Source: Anagrus nilaparvatae (lineage: Eukaryota; Arthropoda; Insecta; Hymenoptera; Mymaridae). Taken from it: a DNA stretch of 64,000 bases. Positions within the stretch are counted from its first letter, which is position 1; every line of letters begins with the position of its first letter. Positions 36,600 to 48,982 of this stretch are shown here, piece after piece. The notes beneath the pieces are model-generated. The model ran no database searches and had not been told where the DNA came from. It saw nothing but the letters and a program-made list of their open reading frames with translations. The position numbers and the translations under genes are program-made. The DNA lies in NCBI GenBank assembly GCA_022575985.1, contig JAKSXM010000231.1, positions 5,210,501 to 5,274,500 of the forward strand, given 5' to 3'.

Positions 36600-38350
36600 T
36601 ATTAAAAATAATAAAAAAACGTAATTGGCACTATGGTTCCTCATTAATACTAACAAAATGTTCTTAGCGGTCTATTTTACCTAGTAAAAACGATAAATCT
36701 AGATATTAGTACTTTTATAGAATAAAATTAAGTACTACATCACAAAAGAAAAAAAATATTTCCATTTTTTTTTTTTTTATGTAAAAAATTTTGAGAAAAA
36801 AATGGTCAAAAAATTAATTATCCGATTCGAGATATCGAGTAAAAACATACTTTCAGATATTAGTACTTTCTTAGAAAAAAATTAGATACAACGTACAAAA
36901 ATAAAAAAAATAGTAGTGTTTTTTTTGTTTTGTTTATGCAAAAAGTTTTGAGAAATAAAAGTTCAAAAAATCAAGTGTCAGATTGAAGGTATCGAGTAAT
37001 AACTATATTTTCAGATATTGGTACTTTCATATGAAAAAATTCGGTACTACATCCGAAAAGAAAAAAAAATATTGCTGTTTTATAAATTTTTTATGCGAAA
37101 AATTTTGATAAAAAAATTTTCAAAAAATTAAATATCAGATTCGAGATATCGAGTAAAAACCATATTTTCAGATATTAGTACTTTCATGGTATTACACCAA
37201 AGTTATTACACCAAAAAAAAAAACGCTTTCAAAATAATAAAATGTAAATAAAATCTAAATTGGCACTTCGGTTCCTCATTAGCAATAACAAAATGCTTTT
37301 AATGGTCTATTTTACCTAATAAAATATAATCTCAAAGAAAAATTAAAAATGATCTTTTCCTTGATAATACTTACTGTTTAACATCTCATTGAAAAAAATA
37401 GGTTTTTTACATACAAAAAAAAGGAAATTTTTCTACACCAATACATAATCTTCTTTAATGATAATTATGTTTGTTAGACAGTTTTTGGAGTAGCTGGCGT
37501 AGTTATATGGAATTTCTAAAATTAGCACTTCCATAGAAAAAAATTAGGTACTATGTCCATAAAGAATAAAAAATTTGTTGTTTTTTTTATTTTTTGGTGG
37601 CAAAAGTTTTGAGAGAAAAAGTTTTCAAAAAATTAATTATATAATTTACAATATCAAGTGAAAACAATGTTTCTAAATTAATACTTTCATAGAAAAAAAT
37701 TATGTACTGCACACTACTGCACGCGAAAAGAAAAAAAAAATTGGGTTTTTTGTAGGTTTTAAAGGGAAAATTTTTGAAACAAAAATTTTCAAAAAATTAA
37801 GTATCAGTTTGGAGGTATATCGAGTAAAAACAATAATTCTAGGTATTAATACTTTCATAAAAATATATTAGGTACTATGTCCAAAAAAAAGAATGGTGTT
37901 TTTTTAATTTTTTTATGTAAAAAATTTTGAACAAAAATTTTTCGAAAGATTAAGTATCAGATTGGAGATATCGAGTAAGAACGATAATTATATAGATATT
38001 AGTACTTTTAAAGAAAAAAATGAAGTACTACGTCCAAGAAGAAAAAATTATTGCTGTTTTTGTTTCTTTTTAATGCAAAAAATTTTGAGAAAAAAATTTT
38101 CAAAAAATTATGTATCAGATCCAAAAAATTACTTTAAACGAGGTTCCTAAAACTAATATTCCCATAGAAATAAATTAGGTACTACGTCCAAAGAGAAAAA
38201 AATAATTGGTGTTTTTTGTATTTTTTTGTGACAAAAATTTTGAAAAAAAAATTTTGAAAAAATTAATTATGAGATTCGAGATATCGAGTAAAAACCATTA
38301 TTTCAAATATAAGTACTTTCATTGAAATAAATGAGGTATTATATCCAAAT
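36600..38350. repeat. Diverged satellite array, ~155-160 bp unit
   Basis: A unit containing gagatatcgagtaaaaac, tagatattagtactttcat, ttaggtactacgtccaaa and a 'ttttgagaaaaaaattttcaa' block recurs about ten times (clear starts near 36693, 36855, 37012, 37167, then 37660 onward). A separate block (tggcactatggttcctcatt…ggtctattttacct) precedes the first run (36620-36690) and recurs at 37258-37320, indicating a higher-order duplication. Units are perhaps 70-85% alike. One isolated inverted unit lies near 57600. Confidence 0.75.
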
Positions 38351-40238
38351 TAAAAAAAAAAAGTAGGTTGAGTTAAAAACTGTGTTAATTAAATTTTGCT
38401 ACTTATAGTTTTCAAAGGCTTTTGACCTAAAAATTGAAAATTGGTACATAAAAATGATTTTTTTTCATAAAGAAATGAATTGCTAGGGAAAAATACATCG
38501 ATTAAAAGAAAAAAAATTATTATTTTACAATGAAAATCAAGCGAGTAATGCATGTTTAAAGTTCAGAAACAGGCATATTTTTCAATATAGAACTTCAATC
38601 TTTTTTAAGACAAATTTGGAATTAAATTTGAAATTTTGACAAATTTCGTGTTCACGTTTTTTTTTGCATTCTGTAGGGTTCAAACTATCAGAAAATCATA
38701 GTGGCAGTCGTGACCTCGTAAATTTTTTTTTCTTCATTTTTGGTGCTCATAAAAAGTATTTTCTCGTAGAAATGCACACATACCGAGACACATACATAAA
38801 TGACAAAAATTTTGTAAAACACAAATTGACTAAAAAACCCTTAAAATATCCAACTGGAATCAAGAATTATACATACTTTCTGCTTAATTTATCCCTTAAA
38901 ATTTTATGCGGTTCACCAATAATGTCCTCAATGATTAAGTCGTGCGAGAATTTCCTAATATAAAGAAAAATCCATATTCAATATTAACATAAGTATAGTC
39001 AAATCGTTTAATGGTATAATGGAGATAAATATCTTCAACCTTTACAAATTTTTTTGAAAAATAATTTTAAAATTTTGGAATTTTTAAATTCTTACTTAGA
39101 CACTCTTCAGTTATTCTAAAAAATTATAAGTCAGAATAGGTTGATTTTATCAAATATTTGTTATGCTCATGAATCTATTTAGACGATTAAACAATCATCC
39201 TGCATTGTGTTCTAAAACATTTTAGTAAACCCGTTCAGTTTATTTAATTAAACTAATTGAACGAGACAAGGATTATTCATTTGACAAAAAGTAGAAAATC
39301 TTTGATCATAATATTTTGGTTTTTCCTTGTCCTGTGAGTTGTACTTTTTCCACATGAGCAAATCGCATATCAGGAATAATAATTTTTTTCAAAAAGTAAG
39401 ATATTTTAACATCCCGTAGAGCTTTAAAAAAATTATTTTGTACCCCGTTTCTTGTACGGTTTAAATAACGGTATTTAAAATCAGTTTTTCTCAGAATCGT
39501 TAAATTTTATAAGCTCGCGAACATGAAATTTTTATTTTTTTAAATATTTATCTAAACGTTTGGCTTTTTTCTGAAAGAAATGATTTTCACTTAAGCGTGC
39601 GAATAGAAACGGATGAAGAAATCATGCTTACATAAAGAATTGTATATTCGATGAAGCGATTACAACGTCACCCTCTATAGTACCATTTATGCGAATGTGG
39701 GTTGTTATTTAGTAAAAAAAAGATCAAAGAATAAAATGCGTAAACGGATGTGCAATGAGCCTGTTGCCTTGTATATAAAACTCTTAAATTTAAACGTATA
39801 TATAAAAAGGTTTATACCACGAAAAATCTCATCAAAGAACTGAAGATTGATAAATGTAAGCGATCGTTTAACGCGAATTCTACGCTAATTTTAATTATTA
39901 TTTGATTTATGTATATAATTTACAAATTTTATGTATATTCTTTATCTTTTCAAAAAACTTTAAAAACGTCAATTTATGATTGAATTTATGTTTATTATTA
40001 TTTTATTCATTTAGATTTATACATTATTTATTTATTTTTATCTTTCTCGGAAACTTAATTTCGCATTTTCCAATATTTTTGAATTTATCATTTAATTATT
40101 TTTATGACAGGTGAACATTATTTTCCTAATATCAAATCATCTGTTATTCGGAAACTATCAAAAATTTCCAGAAATCGGATTTCGGTCAAAAAAATACAAA
40201 AAGGTCCGAGCAAATTCGAGTGCTTCTAATTGTTATCA
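38351..40238. other. AT-rich stretch, nothing assigned
   Basis: No element boundary or coding signal. A ~100-codon open stretch at 38664-38963 has no recognisable features and is not supported. Confidence 0.4.
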
Positions 40239-40246
40239 GCTGAAAT

Positions 40247-40531
40247 CGAGGGGCTATCGTCTTGGTAATCACAAATGTGATTTTTTTTGGTAAAAACTGC
40301 TAAATATTATATTGAATAGTAAAAAATAGATTTTTTAGGTCTAGGGTGAGTTGTATAACAGTTTTATAAGGCTAAAAAACGCAAAAAATCGCGAAAAATC
40401 ATTATAAGGCGAAAATAAAACATTTCAATTAGTAAGGATTTATGATTGAGGTAGAAACAAGCCAAAATCAGAAAAAAATCAAAAAAAAATTTTTAAATCA
40501 AATTCGTGATTTCCAAGACGATAGCCCCTCG
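40247..40531. mobile_element. MITE with 19-bp terminal repeats and perfect 8-bp target duplication
   Basis: The ends CGAGGGGCTATCGTCTTGG and CCAAGACGATAGCCCCTCG are perfect complements. GCTGAAAT stands directly outside both (40239-40246 and 40532-40539). The length is 285 bp and nothing is encoded. An 8-bp duplication fits hAT or P-type elements, though the GAGGGGC terminus is not a classical hAT end. Confidence 0.85.
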
Positions 40532-40539
40532 GCTGAAAT

Positions 40540-42126
40540 TGCATAATGATTTATTGACCCTGTAGTTCGAACTTTCAATAGAGGAAAAGAAAATTCATGA
40601 TCTGTAGTCTAAGAAACGTATAGCCCTCGTTTTTTGAGTCCCAAGAATGTTACTGATATGGGGTAATAGGTAGAATGGTTAAAATTCTCTGTTTCGAATC
40701 CTCAAATTAGTAGAAGCACACATGTTAACATAGGATATTAATCAATTTTATAATTTTAAATTATTCTGCATTCAATTTTTACTGACTCTAGCGAGTTAAT
40801 TTCAAGGTAAAACAAAAGAACCTTCAAAATTTATTGCAGAATTAATGACATATACATACTGGAGTAAAATATTTCAAACAATATATAATACATTGGAGTT
40901 TGCAGTTAAGGGAAAAGCTCGAAAAACTACATAAGTAGAATAAAAATAAGATTTAATAACAATCAAGAATTATAAAATTTTACTTTAAACAAATTAATCA
41001 AGTGCGCACTTTGCTAGGAATATATAAAAGTATAAATAGAAATGCATGAAAATGTAAATAATGTACAAAGGTGTTCATTCAGTATGGAGATAAAATAGAT
41101 ATAGATGCCAATAAGGTGATAAGATGTTACCGTAGGAGATAAGATAAGATTAGAATGCATTCAAGATGGTGATGAAATAAATATCATCCGTATTGACGTA
41201 AGATGAGATTTTCATAGATATGAAGTTAATATACCTACATAATGCGATAACAAAACAGAGATAAAATAAACTTAAAACCAAAAATGGGATTTCATTGAAA
41301 AAATTGATTTTTTAAAGTAAAAATTGTTTGTTCACTAGACTAAAGTGTAGTGATCTCCAATCAAAGACACTATACTTCATAGTGTAGATTATGAGTATAG
41401 CTGTCTTTGTCTCCAATAACCCCTTTTTATTTTATGCAAAATTTAATATAAGCCTTATGACCACATAAAAATTGTTTTAGGTACATTTTTTAAAATTTGT
41501 ATCTACTTATTATTGACCATATTAATAATAAATATTACTTATTTTGGTAACTTTTTTATGACAACTATCAATTTTATTACTTTTTATCTTTTATTTAAAA
41601 GAATATGATCTATTATAAACATATTGGCATCGTTTCCACTTAAGTTCAAGATGGTTACCGATTTTATTAGGAATAAAATACTATTAAGCTTTACTATGCA
41701 CTGTGGACAATCAGCCTCGAGGCTATTTTCAAACAAAACATAGAGCTATAGTTAGAATTATCCTTTGGGGTTACTTTCTTATTATTTTCACATAAACTAT
41801 TACTGAATTTAATATCTGAAAGTTATACAGATAGTATAAATATTAGATTGGTAGTTATTTTTAAAAATGTTTCTCTAGAAGTACAGCACCTTAAAGTTAC
41901 CAATAACTAAACACTATTTCTATTCCTTAAATTAATAATTTTCTGAATTAAAAATATTATCCATATGCTCATTGAGAATAATTCAAAAACAGATCAAAAA
42001 AGAACAAATTATTCTTAACAATACAGATTCATTTTCATCTTAATTTTAATAGTCAACGGAAACTCTGCTATGGAAGCCACATAGAATCATGGAAGAATGG
42101 GAGAGAGGGTGGGTAAATAATCGAGA
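40540..42126. other. AT-rich stretch, one miRNA-sized hairpin
   Basis: No gene recognised. The hairpin at 41362-41409 is listed separately. Confidence 0.4.
41362..41409. repeat. Short hairpin (~20-bp stem)
   Basis: caaagacactatacttcat pairs with atgagtatagctgtctttg with one bulge and a loop of about 10 bases. Size resembles a small-RNA precursor but is short for an animal pre-miRNA; no function can be assigned. Confidence 0.45.
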
Positions 42127-42172
42127 GACTTGTTGGGCGAGTTGTTGGGTGAGTTGGTGGTCGAGTTGTAAT
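42127..42172. repeat. 12-bp minisatellite
   Basis: acttgttgggcg, agttgttgggtg, agttggtggtcg, agttgtaat: three and a half units of 12 bp. Confidence 0.7.
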
Positions 42173-42182
42173 AAATTAGAAA

Positions 42183-42905
42183 ATGAACTTTCTACCTTAC
42201 CGAGAGGTTTTTGACGTCAAGAAAAACGAATTTCAAGGAGCAAATTTTCAATTTTTTACAAAAAATAATTTCCGATTTTTCGAGATGGCGAACATAAAAA
42301 AATATTAAAATGAAACATTCTACTTTATCGCGGAGTTTTTGAATTCGAGAAAAACGAATTTTAGAAGGAAACATTTTCAATTTTTCACCCTAAAATATTT
42401 TCCAATTTTTCAAGATGGTGGTCATAAAAAAATATTAAAATGAAAATTGTACGTTGAGGTTTTTGAGGTTGAAAAAAACGAATTTTGGAAGAAAAATTTT
42501 CAAATTTTCACCATAACATATTTTCCGATTCCCCAAGACGGTTGATATAAATACATAAAAAAATAAACTTTAAATATGAGTATAAATCTGAGGCTAAGAA
42601 AAACGAATTTCAGGTGGAAAATTTTCAAGGTGGAGATTTTTCAAGATGACGGACATAAAAATATAGAAAGTGAACTTTCTACCAACGACAGCTGAATTTA
42701 TTTGTAACGACTTCAAAAACCCCTCGGTAAGTTACAATGTTCTTTTTAATATTTTTTATGTCCGCCATCTTGAAAAATCGGAAAATATTTTAGTGTGAAA
42801 AATTGAAAATTTTTCTTTTAAAATTCGTTTTTCTCGACCTCAGAATATTCATTTTAATATTTTTTTATCTCCGCCATCTTGAAAAACTGGAAAATATTTC
42901 TGCAT
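42183..42905. mobile_element. Foldback element of ~130-bp subrepeats (related to 51.7-52.9 kb)
   Basis: About four forward subrepeats (each with gaactttctacctt…-like start, gagaaaaacgaattt, attttccgatttttc and aagatggcgga/aagatggtggt) run to 42680. One full and one partial inverted subrepeat follow to 42905 (ccgccatcttgaaaaatcgg). The same subrepeat builds the element inserted in the BEL copy at 51725-52895. Terminal repeats and target duplication are not evident, so the boundaries are approximate. Confidence 0.6.
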
Positions 42906-44142
42906 TTTGACCCACAAATTTATTTTTTGAATAAAACTGCACCTTTTTTTGTTGAAAGCTTTAAATTGGCTTTAAATAGTAAATAAACTGAAAAAGCAAA
43001 TATTTAAATTAGAATACGCAAAATCGAACGTTTAAAATTGGAGATCTGATTCGCAAGGTGAGTCACATGATTTATATTAGAATTAAATTTAACTTTCCTA
43101 GAAAAAGGTCCAAAAATGATTTACACTCCCATTCAATGCCTAGAAATATATATTTTAAAAAATAAACCTTTTTTTAAATTTAATAAACTTTTGTTTTTTT
43201 AAATAGTACTTATGTATAATATTTCTTCAATTATTGGAAAAAACAGCATGTTATATAACACATAATATTTCATTTGAAAGATTAAAATAAATTTTTACTA
43301 ATTTACTGGTGTTAAAATCAGGGTGTATTTATTTGAAATAATCATGATTTATTATAAAAAATAAATACGATGTGTAATCTATTTTATAGAATAAACTCAA
43401 GGCATATAATTAAAAATTTTTTTTGGTTAAAGCGTTAAATTTTTTTTTTTAAACTTATACAATTAATTATATTTTTATTACATTACACACATATTATTAC
43501 CATAATGTCTAAGAATCACAGCATGAAAATACATTAGTTTATGTATACAGCGTACTGCATTTACATATGGCAATCTTATACACAACAGACAGCTTGGCAC
43601 CAAATGTGGATTTAAAAAAAAAATTTCTTTTTTTTCTTAAAAATGGTAATTTTATATCAACATTTATATTCTTTTGTAATGAGACACTGACTGTGTGTAC
43701 TTAAATATTATTAAATGTTTGCTTTTTATGCGGTTTGCTGTAAATTTATCTAAATTTTAATAGTAATTTATTTATGTATATTGATAATAAAATAAAAAAA
43801 TGAAAAACGCAGATAAAACTTTTATCATTTTTTTTCATAACTTGTCTTCAAATATTTTTTACATTATTTTTTATAGTTTTAACTATAAATAATTTATCTT
43901 TTAAAAACCAAAATTTATATTTGGTAAACACAAAAAAATAATTATTCTAATTTAATTATTTATATTTACATTATTGAACAGTACTATTATCATTATATCT
44001 GTATACTATGTTTACCAAACTCTTATTCACTGATGTTGACAAATTTTTATTCATTAAAAGATTTTATTTTATTTTAGTAATAATAATAGTAATATAAAAC
44101 AAGAAATAAGATTATAATTCGTCATGTGATTTATAAAATTAG
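42906..44142. other. AT-rich stretch, nothing assigned
   Basis: Low-complexity A/T DNA with no open frame or repeat boundary recognised. Confidence 0.45.
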
Positions 44143-44146
44143 TTAA

Positions 44147-44876
44147 CCCATTAAGTCCGAAGGCCTTTTTTACGTGTCGATTTGTAAACCGCTTCAAAAA
44201 ATATATTATAATTGATGGCCCCTTAAGTAAAAAGAGTTGCTTCTTGAGAATCTGAGGTCAGATTTTCAATTTAAATTTCTGGAATGTCAGTACAGCGGGT
44301 CAAAGTTGGCCAAAATTATAAAAAAAACGTTACGTAAAAGCCTTGATTATTATGTTACAAAACGCTGTAATTTTACTAAAAACCGCTACATTTTCATTTA
44401 TTTAATGTTTAGAACTTATATTTTCAACGCGAGAAAAAATTTCGAAAATGGCGGACGGAAAATTTATTGGAAAAAGTTAATAATGCTAAAATTAAAGATA
44501 ATATACGAGTAAGTATAAGATACTTTTATATGGACTCTGGATGCGAATGAAAATTTATATTTTCACTTTCCAAAATTAAATTTTTTTCTTGTGGTGAAAA
44601 TATAAGTTCTAAACATTAAATAAATGAAAATGTAGTGGTTTTTAGTAAAATTACAGCGTTTTGTAACATAATAATCAGGTCTTTTACGTAACGTTTTTAT
44701 TATAATTTTGACCAACTTTGACCCGCTGTACTGACTTTCCAGAAATTTAAATTGAAAATCTGACCTCAGATTCTCAAGAAGCAACTCTTTTTACTTAAGG
44801 GGCCATCAATTATAATATATTTTTTGAAGCGGTTTACAAATTGTCACGTAAAAAAGGCCTTCGGACTTAATGCGGG
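44147..44876. mobile_element. piggyBac-like foldback element with TTAA ends (copy 1)
   Basis: TTAA stands at both borders (44143-44146, 44877-44880). Just inside, CCCATTAAGTCCGAAGGCC faces GGCCTTCGGACTTAATGCGGG. The arms of about 300 bp are nearly identical (e.g. ttgcttcttgagaatctgag versus ctcagattctcaagaagcaa), with a loop of roughly 130 bp near 44440-44575. TTAA duplication with termini beginning CCC is the hallmark of the piggyBac superfamily. The mirrored ~73-90 codon frames on the two arms are palindrome by-products. Confidence 0.75.
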
Positions 44877-44880
44877 TTAA

Positions 44881-47099
44881 CATGGTTATTCTAGTCGTTG
44901 CTAAGGTAACGCAATTCCAGATTTATAAATATATAAATATTAGTTGATAGTTGACTTTATTAATCAGACAATTACATTTGGTTTTGTGCAATTTTAGACT
45001 TATTGTTAGTAATTAGTGAATTCAATTTCAACTCCAAACCAGAAACAAAAATTTATAGTTCAAAAAATATATTATATAAATGTAAGTCATAAATTATCAT
45101 GTAGTTTGATTTGCTTCATTTTGTTTATTATCTTAAATTTTAATAGATAAAATACGTTTCATCAAATTTTTTATTTTATATACACAAAAATGAAATACGA
45201 AAATTTTTTTTAATTTTAGATAAAAATTAGCTTTAAAGTGACGGACGCTTTTAGGTCCCTATATTTAGGGTGATACCAGTATAATTAGTGCGGTGAAATA
45301 GCTATTTTTTCCTGTGATTTAAAACATAGTTTTACATATAACGAGCAAAAAAGCTGTCTCCCTAGGGTAGAAAATAGGCTTTTTATGCTCTTCTAAAAAT
45401 ATTCGATATTAAATTAGTACTGTAAACAATAATATCAACTCCCATATAAGAATGCGTGTTAATTTTAATAATTTTCAATTATTTATTTCTTTATTATTTT
45501 ATTTGCAACCTATATGTATTATTTGGGCTCAATGAGTTTATTTTTTATTCATCTTTATACCTGAAAAGTTTCATTCATTAATATCATTCATTATTTCGTA
45601 AACCGCTATTAATTACTATTATTTTAGTTATTAAATAATTAACCATTTTTTACGTATATTTAGACGGAGAAAAATTTCTATTTTAATCAAATTGATTCTG
45701 TTTAAGTCAATTATTAGAAATTCTTCTTGATTTTGAACTCAAATAGTTTTCTATTAGGCATGAAAAAAATTCTTTTGCCGATTTTAATTTGACCGTTTTT
45801 AGAATATTAAGGTGTGGTTTCAGGGTCGGTAAAAATGAATTATCGCTGAAATTTCAATTCTCTGATCCCGAAACGATTATTCGAAAAATATGAAGAAAAA
45901 TAAAAATTTAGGTTTTTACATTACCAGGAGCTTTTTGTGGTCAATGAAAGTATTTTCTCACTCGAAATTTTAATTTACAGATTCCGAAACGATTATTCAG
46001 GAACCGAATATAGTTCACCGAAAAAATAAAAACACAAACCAGTTATACATTTTTTTAAATTGAGCCATGTACAGTTGGAATATTAATATTTTCCAATTTT
46101 AAAGACATTTTTTCAAATATTCGTATAAAAAAGGTTAACAAAATAATACTTGAAAGAAATCTTAAAATCAAGTCTAAATTTTTATTCGATTACAAATAAA
46201 CAGAGAATTTTCAAATATTGTAATTTTTTTTTAATTTTCACTACTTGAAAAGATAAAGGTAACGAAAAAATCAAATTCTAACTTGATGAGAGTGTAAATT
46301 CGACAACTTGATCGAGAAAAGATAAGATCAATTACTGAAAAAAACTATTTATCGATGAAAATATTTTTTTTTTTAATTAACGAAAAGCAATGGAAAAATA
46401 TCCTATAAAATTCCGAAAAGTTTCTTTTTACGATAAAATTACAGCGAGTTATGTATTTTTTTAGTTATATGTCGTTATGGACCATAAAATTGGAATAAGT
46501 ATAGACATGGAAATTTTTGACAGTATCTTTACTTGACCATAAATTAGCTAATTTTCATCGAAAATAGTAAATTTATTTTCGACTTCTTTTTTCCTAGCTA
46601 TTCTATTCGGTAGGGGGACATTTTTTATAAAATATTTTTTATAATTTTTTTTTTTTTTTTTTAAAAACAATTTTTTATAAATTCAAAATTTAATAATTTT
46701 ATTTTTTTTATAATAACATTTTTTTATAAAAGATTATTTGTATAATTTTTTTTATAATAATTTATAAAATTTTATAAAATTATAATTTGTATAATTTTTT
46801 TTTATAATAATTTATACAATATAAATATACACCCTAAAAATTCTTCGTGACGTGCTGGATCCACCTTAAATATATAAGCCTGAAAAATGTGAAAATTAAT
46901 GGCTGGGACAGAAAATTTTTTTCAGATAGTATGATTTCGGTTGAAAAAAATTTGAAAAAAAATGGCGGAAAATGAGATATTTCAATTTTTCTAAAAATAA
47001 GTTTTCTCATTTTCCGGGAATTCCCATGATTTTTCCGAAAAACTAAAGGCAGGAATCGATTATCCAGAGATTTTCCTATATAACCATACTTTCAGAATT
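44881..47099. other. AT-rich stretch with low-complexity block
   Basis: 46600-46830 is nearly pure A/T (runs of T and TAATTTATAA-type words). No gene supported. 46830-47100 may be 5' flank or UTR of the LINE. Confidence 0.45.
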
Positions 47100-47143
47100 T
47101 TTTCGCTACCTAATGTTTATGATTTCGCTACCTTATGTTTATA
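47100..47143. repeat. 22-bp tandem duplication at the LINE 5' border
   Basis: tttcgctacctaatgtttatga is followed at once by the near copy tttcgctaccttatgtttataa. It may be a tandem duplication at the truncated 5' junction of the LINE. Confidence 0.6.
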
Positions 47144-48281
47144 AGCTTGCCCATGATCAAATCACACCATTTTTAAGAAATAGTAAGCTACTTGACCCTT
47201 TTCAGACAGGTTACAGACAATTTAGCAATACAGAGACTATTTTAATTAAACTGACGATATCAGGCGTGGAATGGCGAAAAAATTTGTCACGCTTCTGCTT
47301 CAGTTCGACTTTAGTAAGGCTTTTGACTTGGTCTCACCACCCAAACTTCTGATAAAGTTAAGGGACATGGGTTTTTCTAGAATGGCCTTACTATGGATTG
47401 AATCCTACTTACAAGGCAGACAACTCCAACACCCTAACAACCTTGGGGTCCCTCAAGGATCAGTCCTGGGCCCATTGCTATTTTGCCTGTATATAAGCGA
47501 CCTCAAATCTCATCTACCTAACGGAGTCTTCTATCTACTTTATGCAGACGATCTTCAAGTCTATGTACAGGTTCCCCCTGAAAAAGTATCATCTGGCATT
47601 GAAAAATTGTCTCAGGTAGCTGAAAAGATCTCAAGATGGGCTGAAAATATTATGCTCCGCCTCAATCAAAAGAAAACCACAGCTATTTTCTTTGGCATAT
47701 CTACCTATGTTAACCGCCTTAATCCGCTCAACTTAGAAATAGAGGTAGGCAACAACATAAAAATCCCTTTTGTGAAAGAGGTTAAAAGTTTTGGCGTCAT
47801 AATTGACAGTAAACTCTCATGGGACTCACAAATAACAGCTGTCTCTAAAAAGATTAATAGGATTCTCTACACATTACGTTTTATTCGACATTGCACTACA
47901 GAGACCTTACGGACTAGACTAGTGCAGACTCTAATTGTACCGCACTTAGTATACAGCAATACATTATATGTTGACGCAAATACTATGCTAAAAGCTCGAC
48001 TGCAAAGTCTGAGTAATGCATCACTTAGATACATCTACGGAGTGAGTAGGGATACACATATATCACCATACAGGAAAAAACTAAACTGGTTGTGCACTGA
48101 CTCAGGTAGACTTTACTTTACAGGCATTATAATTTACAAGATACTATGTTTATGTGAACCTTCCTATCTAATTGACTTTATTGTGAGACATGTGCCTAGA
48201 GAAAATGTCAGAGGCCAACGTCGTACAAAAGAACTTGACCTTCCTGGTTCAAAAAATTGTGGATGTTGTGTATATATGTAA
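47113..48281 (+). pseudogene. Non-LTR retrotransposon (Jockey/CR1-like LINE) reverse transcriptase, 5'-truncated
   Basis: The frame starting near 47113 carries the RT region before the palm (…LLDPFQTGYRQFSNTETILIK). It then continues in another frame from about 47271 to TAA at 48279-48281, so there is one frameshift near 47270. The second part has the palm motifs FDFSKAFD (residues 12-19), GVPQGSVLGP (59-68) and catalytic YADD (91-94), then thumb sequence. About 15 residues expected between the WIESYLQGRQ and GVPQG motifs appear to be missing. No endonuclease domain or ORF1 lies upstream, so this is a typical dead 5'-truncated copy. Host-like codon bias is absent; GC is higher than in the flanks, suggesting a fairly young insertion. 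Confidence 0.85.
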
Positions 48282-48405
48282 AAAATGTGTGTATGTTGGT
48301 GAGCTCCCCTCTTAGTTTTTATATGTATACTTTCTCCGAGCTCAATGTTCGCCAAGATCGCAAGCTAACAATAGCTAATAAAGTTATACATCTTATTAAT
48401 TAATT
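48282..48405 (+). other. Probable 3' UTR and tail of the LINE
   Basis: AATAAAG at about 48379 is followed by short ATTA/TTAA repeats (cttattaattaattag), where composition drops back to background. The exact end is uncertain. Confidence 0.45.
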
Positions 48406-48500
48406 AGTGCGATTCTTATTATTATCAAACGCCATTACAATCACCATCAAATCCATCCATAACATTTTGGCATCCCTTGTGGGGAAACAGTTAAAATCCC
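48406..48500 (+). other. LTR end / primer-binding-site-like segment
   Basis: aacattttggcatcccttgtgggg resembles the junction of a 5' LTR with a TGGCNCC-type primer-binding site followed by TGGGGA seen in many insect LTR elements. It lies just before a BEL integrase fragment, which supports a retroelement origin, but no LTR pair was found. Confidence 0.3.
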
Positions 48501-48540
48501 TCCGGTAGAAAGGTACAAACTAATTTAAAATATGATGCAG

Positions 48541-48720
48541 GACTGGTGGCGTTGTTGGTCTGCAGAGTACCCTCCAAGAACGCCACAAGTGGAAAAATGA
48601 GCAAAAAAATGTGCAAACTGGTGACGTAGTGTTGATCTCTGATGAGACAATGCCACCTGCTAAATGGCCATTGGCTGATATAGCTTACTTGGTAGTTACG
48701 CTATTGACGGAAACGGGCAT
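48541..48720 (+). pseudogene. BEL/Pao retrotransposon fragment, integrase C-terminal region
   Basis: One frame reads WWRCWSAEY. After a frameshift near 48568, the next reads TLQERHKWKNEQKN then VQTGDVVLISDETMPPAKWP. The F/W-W-R-RW…L..RHKW…GDvVli.dd..pp..WplarI pattern is the conserved tail after the integrase core (DUF5641) in BEL/Pao polyproteins. Only this tail is left. It is on the opposite strand to the BEL copy at 50817-54095, so it comes from a separate insertion or a rearrangement. Confidence 0.7.
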
Positions 48721-48982
48721 TTAAATTTGTTAGTTTTAGAATATTTTTTGTTACTTAAAAAACGTATTTTACCATTAAAAAAAATTTTTTTAGTTTTTTT
48801 ATAAATTTTTCAGTTTTGGATACCCAATATATACGATTTATAAATATTTAAATATTTGATGATACGTTCGTATTTTATTGATAATATATTATATGATAAT
48901 AACAATAATGAATTCTGATCAGACTGCAAGACTAAACATATATAATATATGCCTGAATTAATTATTATTATTATTATTTAGG
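48721..48982. other. AT-rich spacer upstream of the broken F-box gene
   Basis: Ends in a (TTA)n tract and tttag directly before the ATG region at 48983, which could be a 3' splice site of a 5' UTR intron. No other feature. Confidence 0.35.

Noticed and set aside
38664..38963. 99-codon open frame
   Set aside because: No recognisable domain, A/T-driven composition and no splice or transcript signals; expected by chance in a long window.
44237..44784. Two near-identical frames (91 and 73 codons) on opposite strands
   Set aside because: They are the two arms of the piggyBac-like palindrome read in mirror image, not genes.
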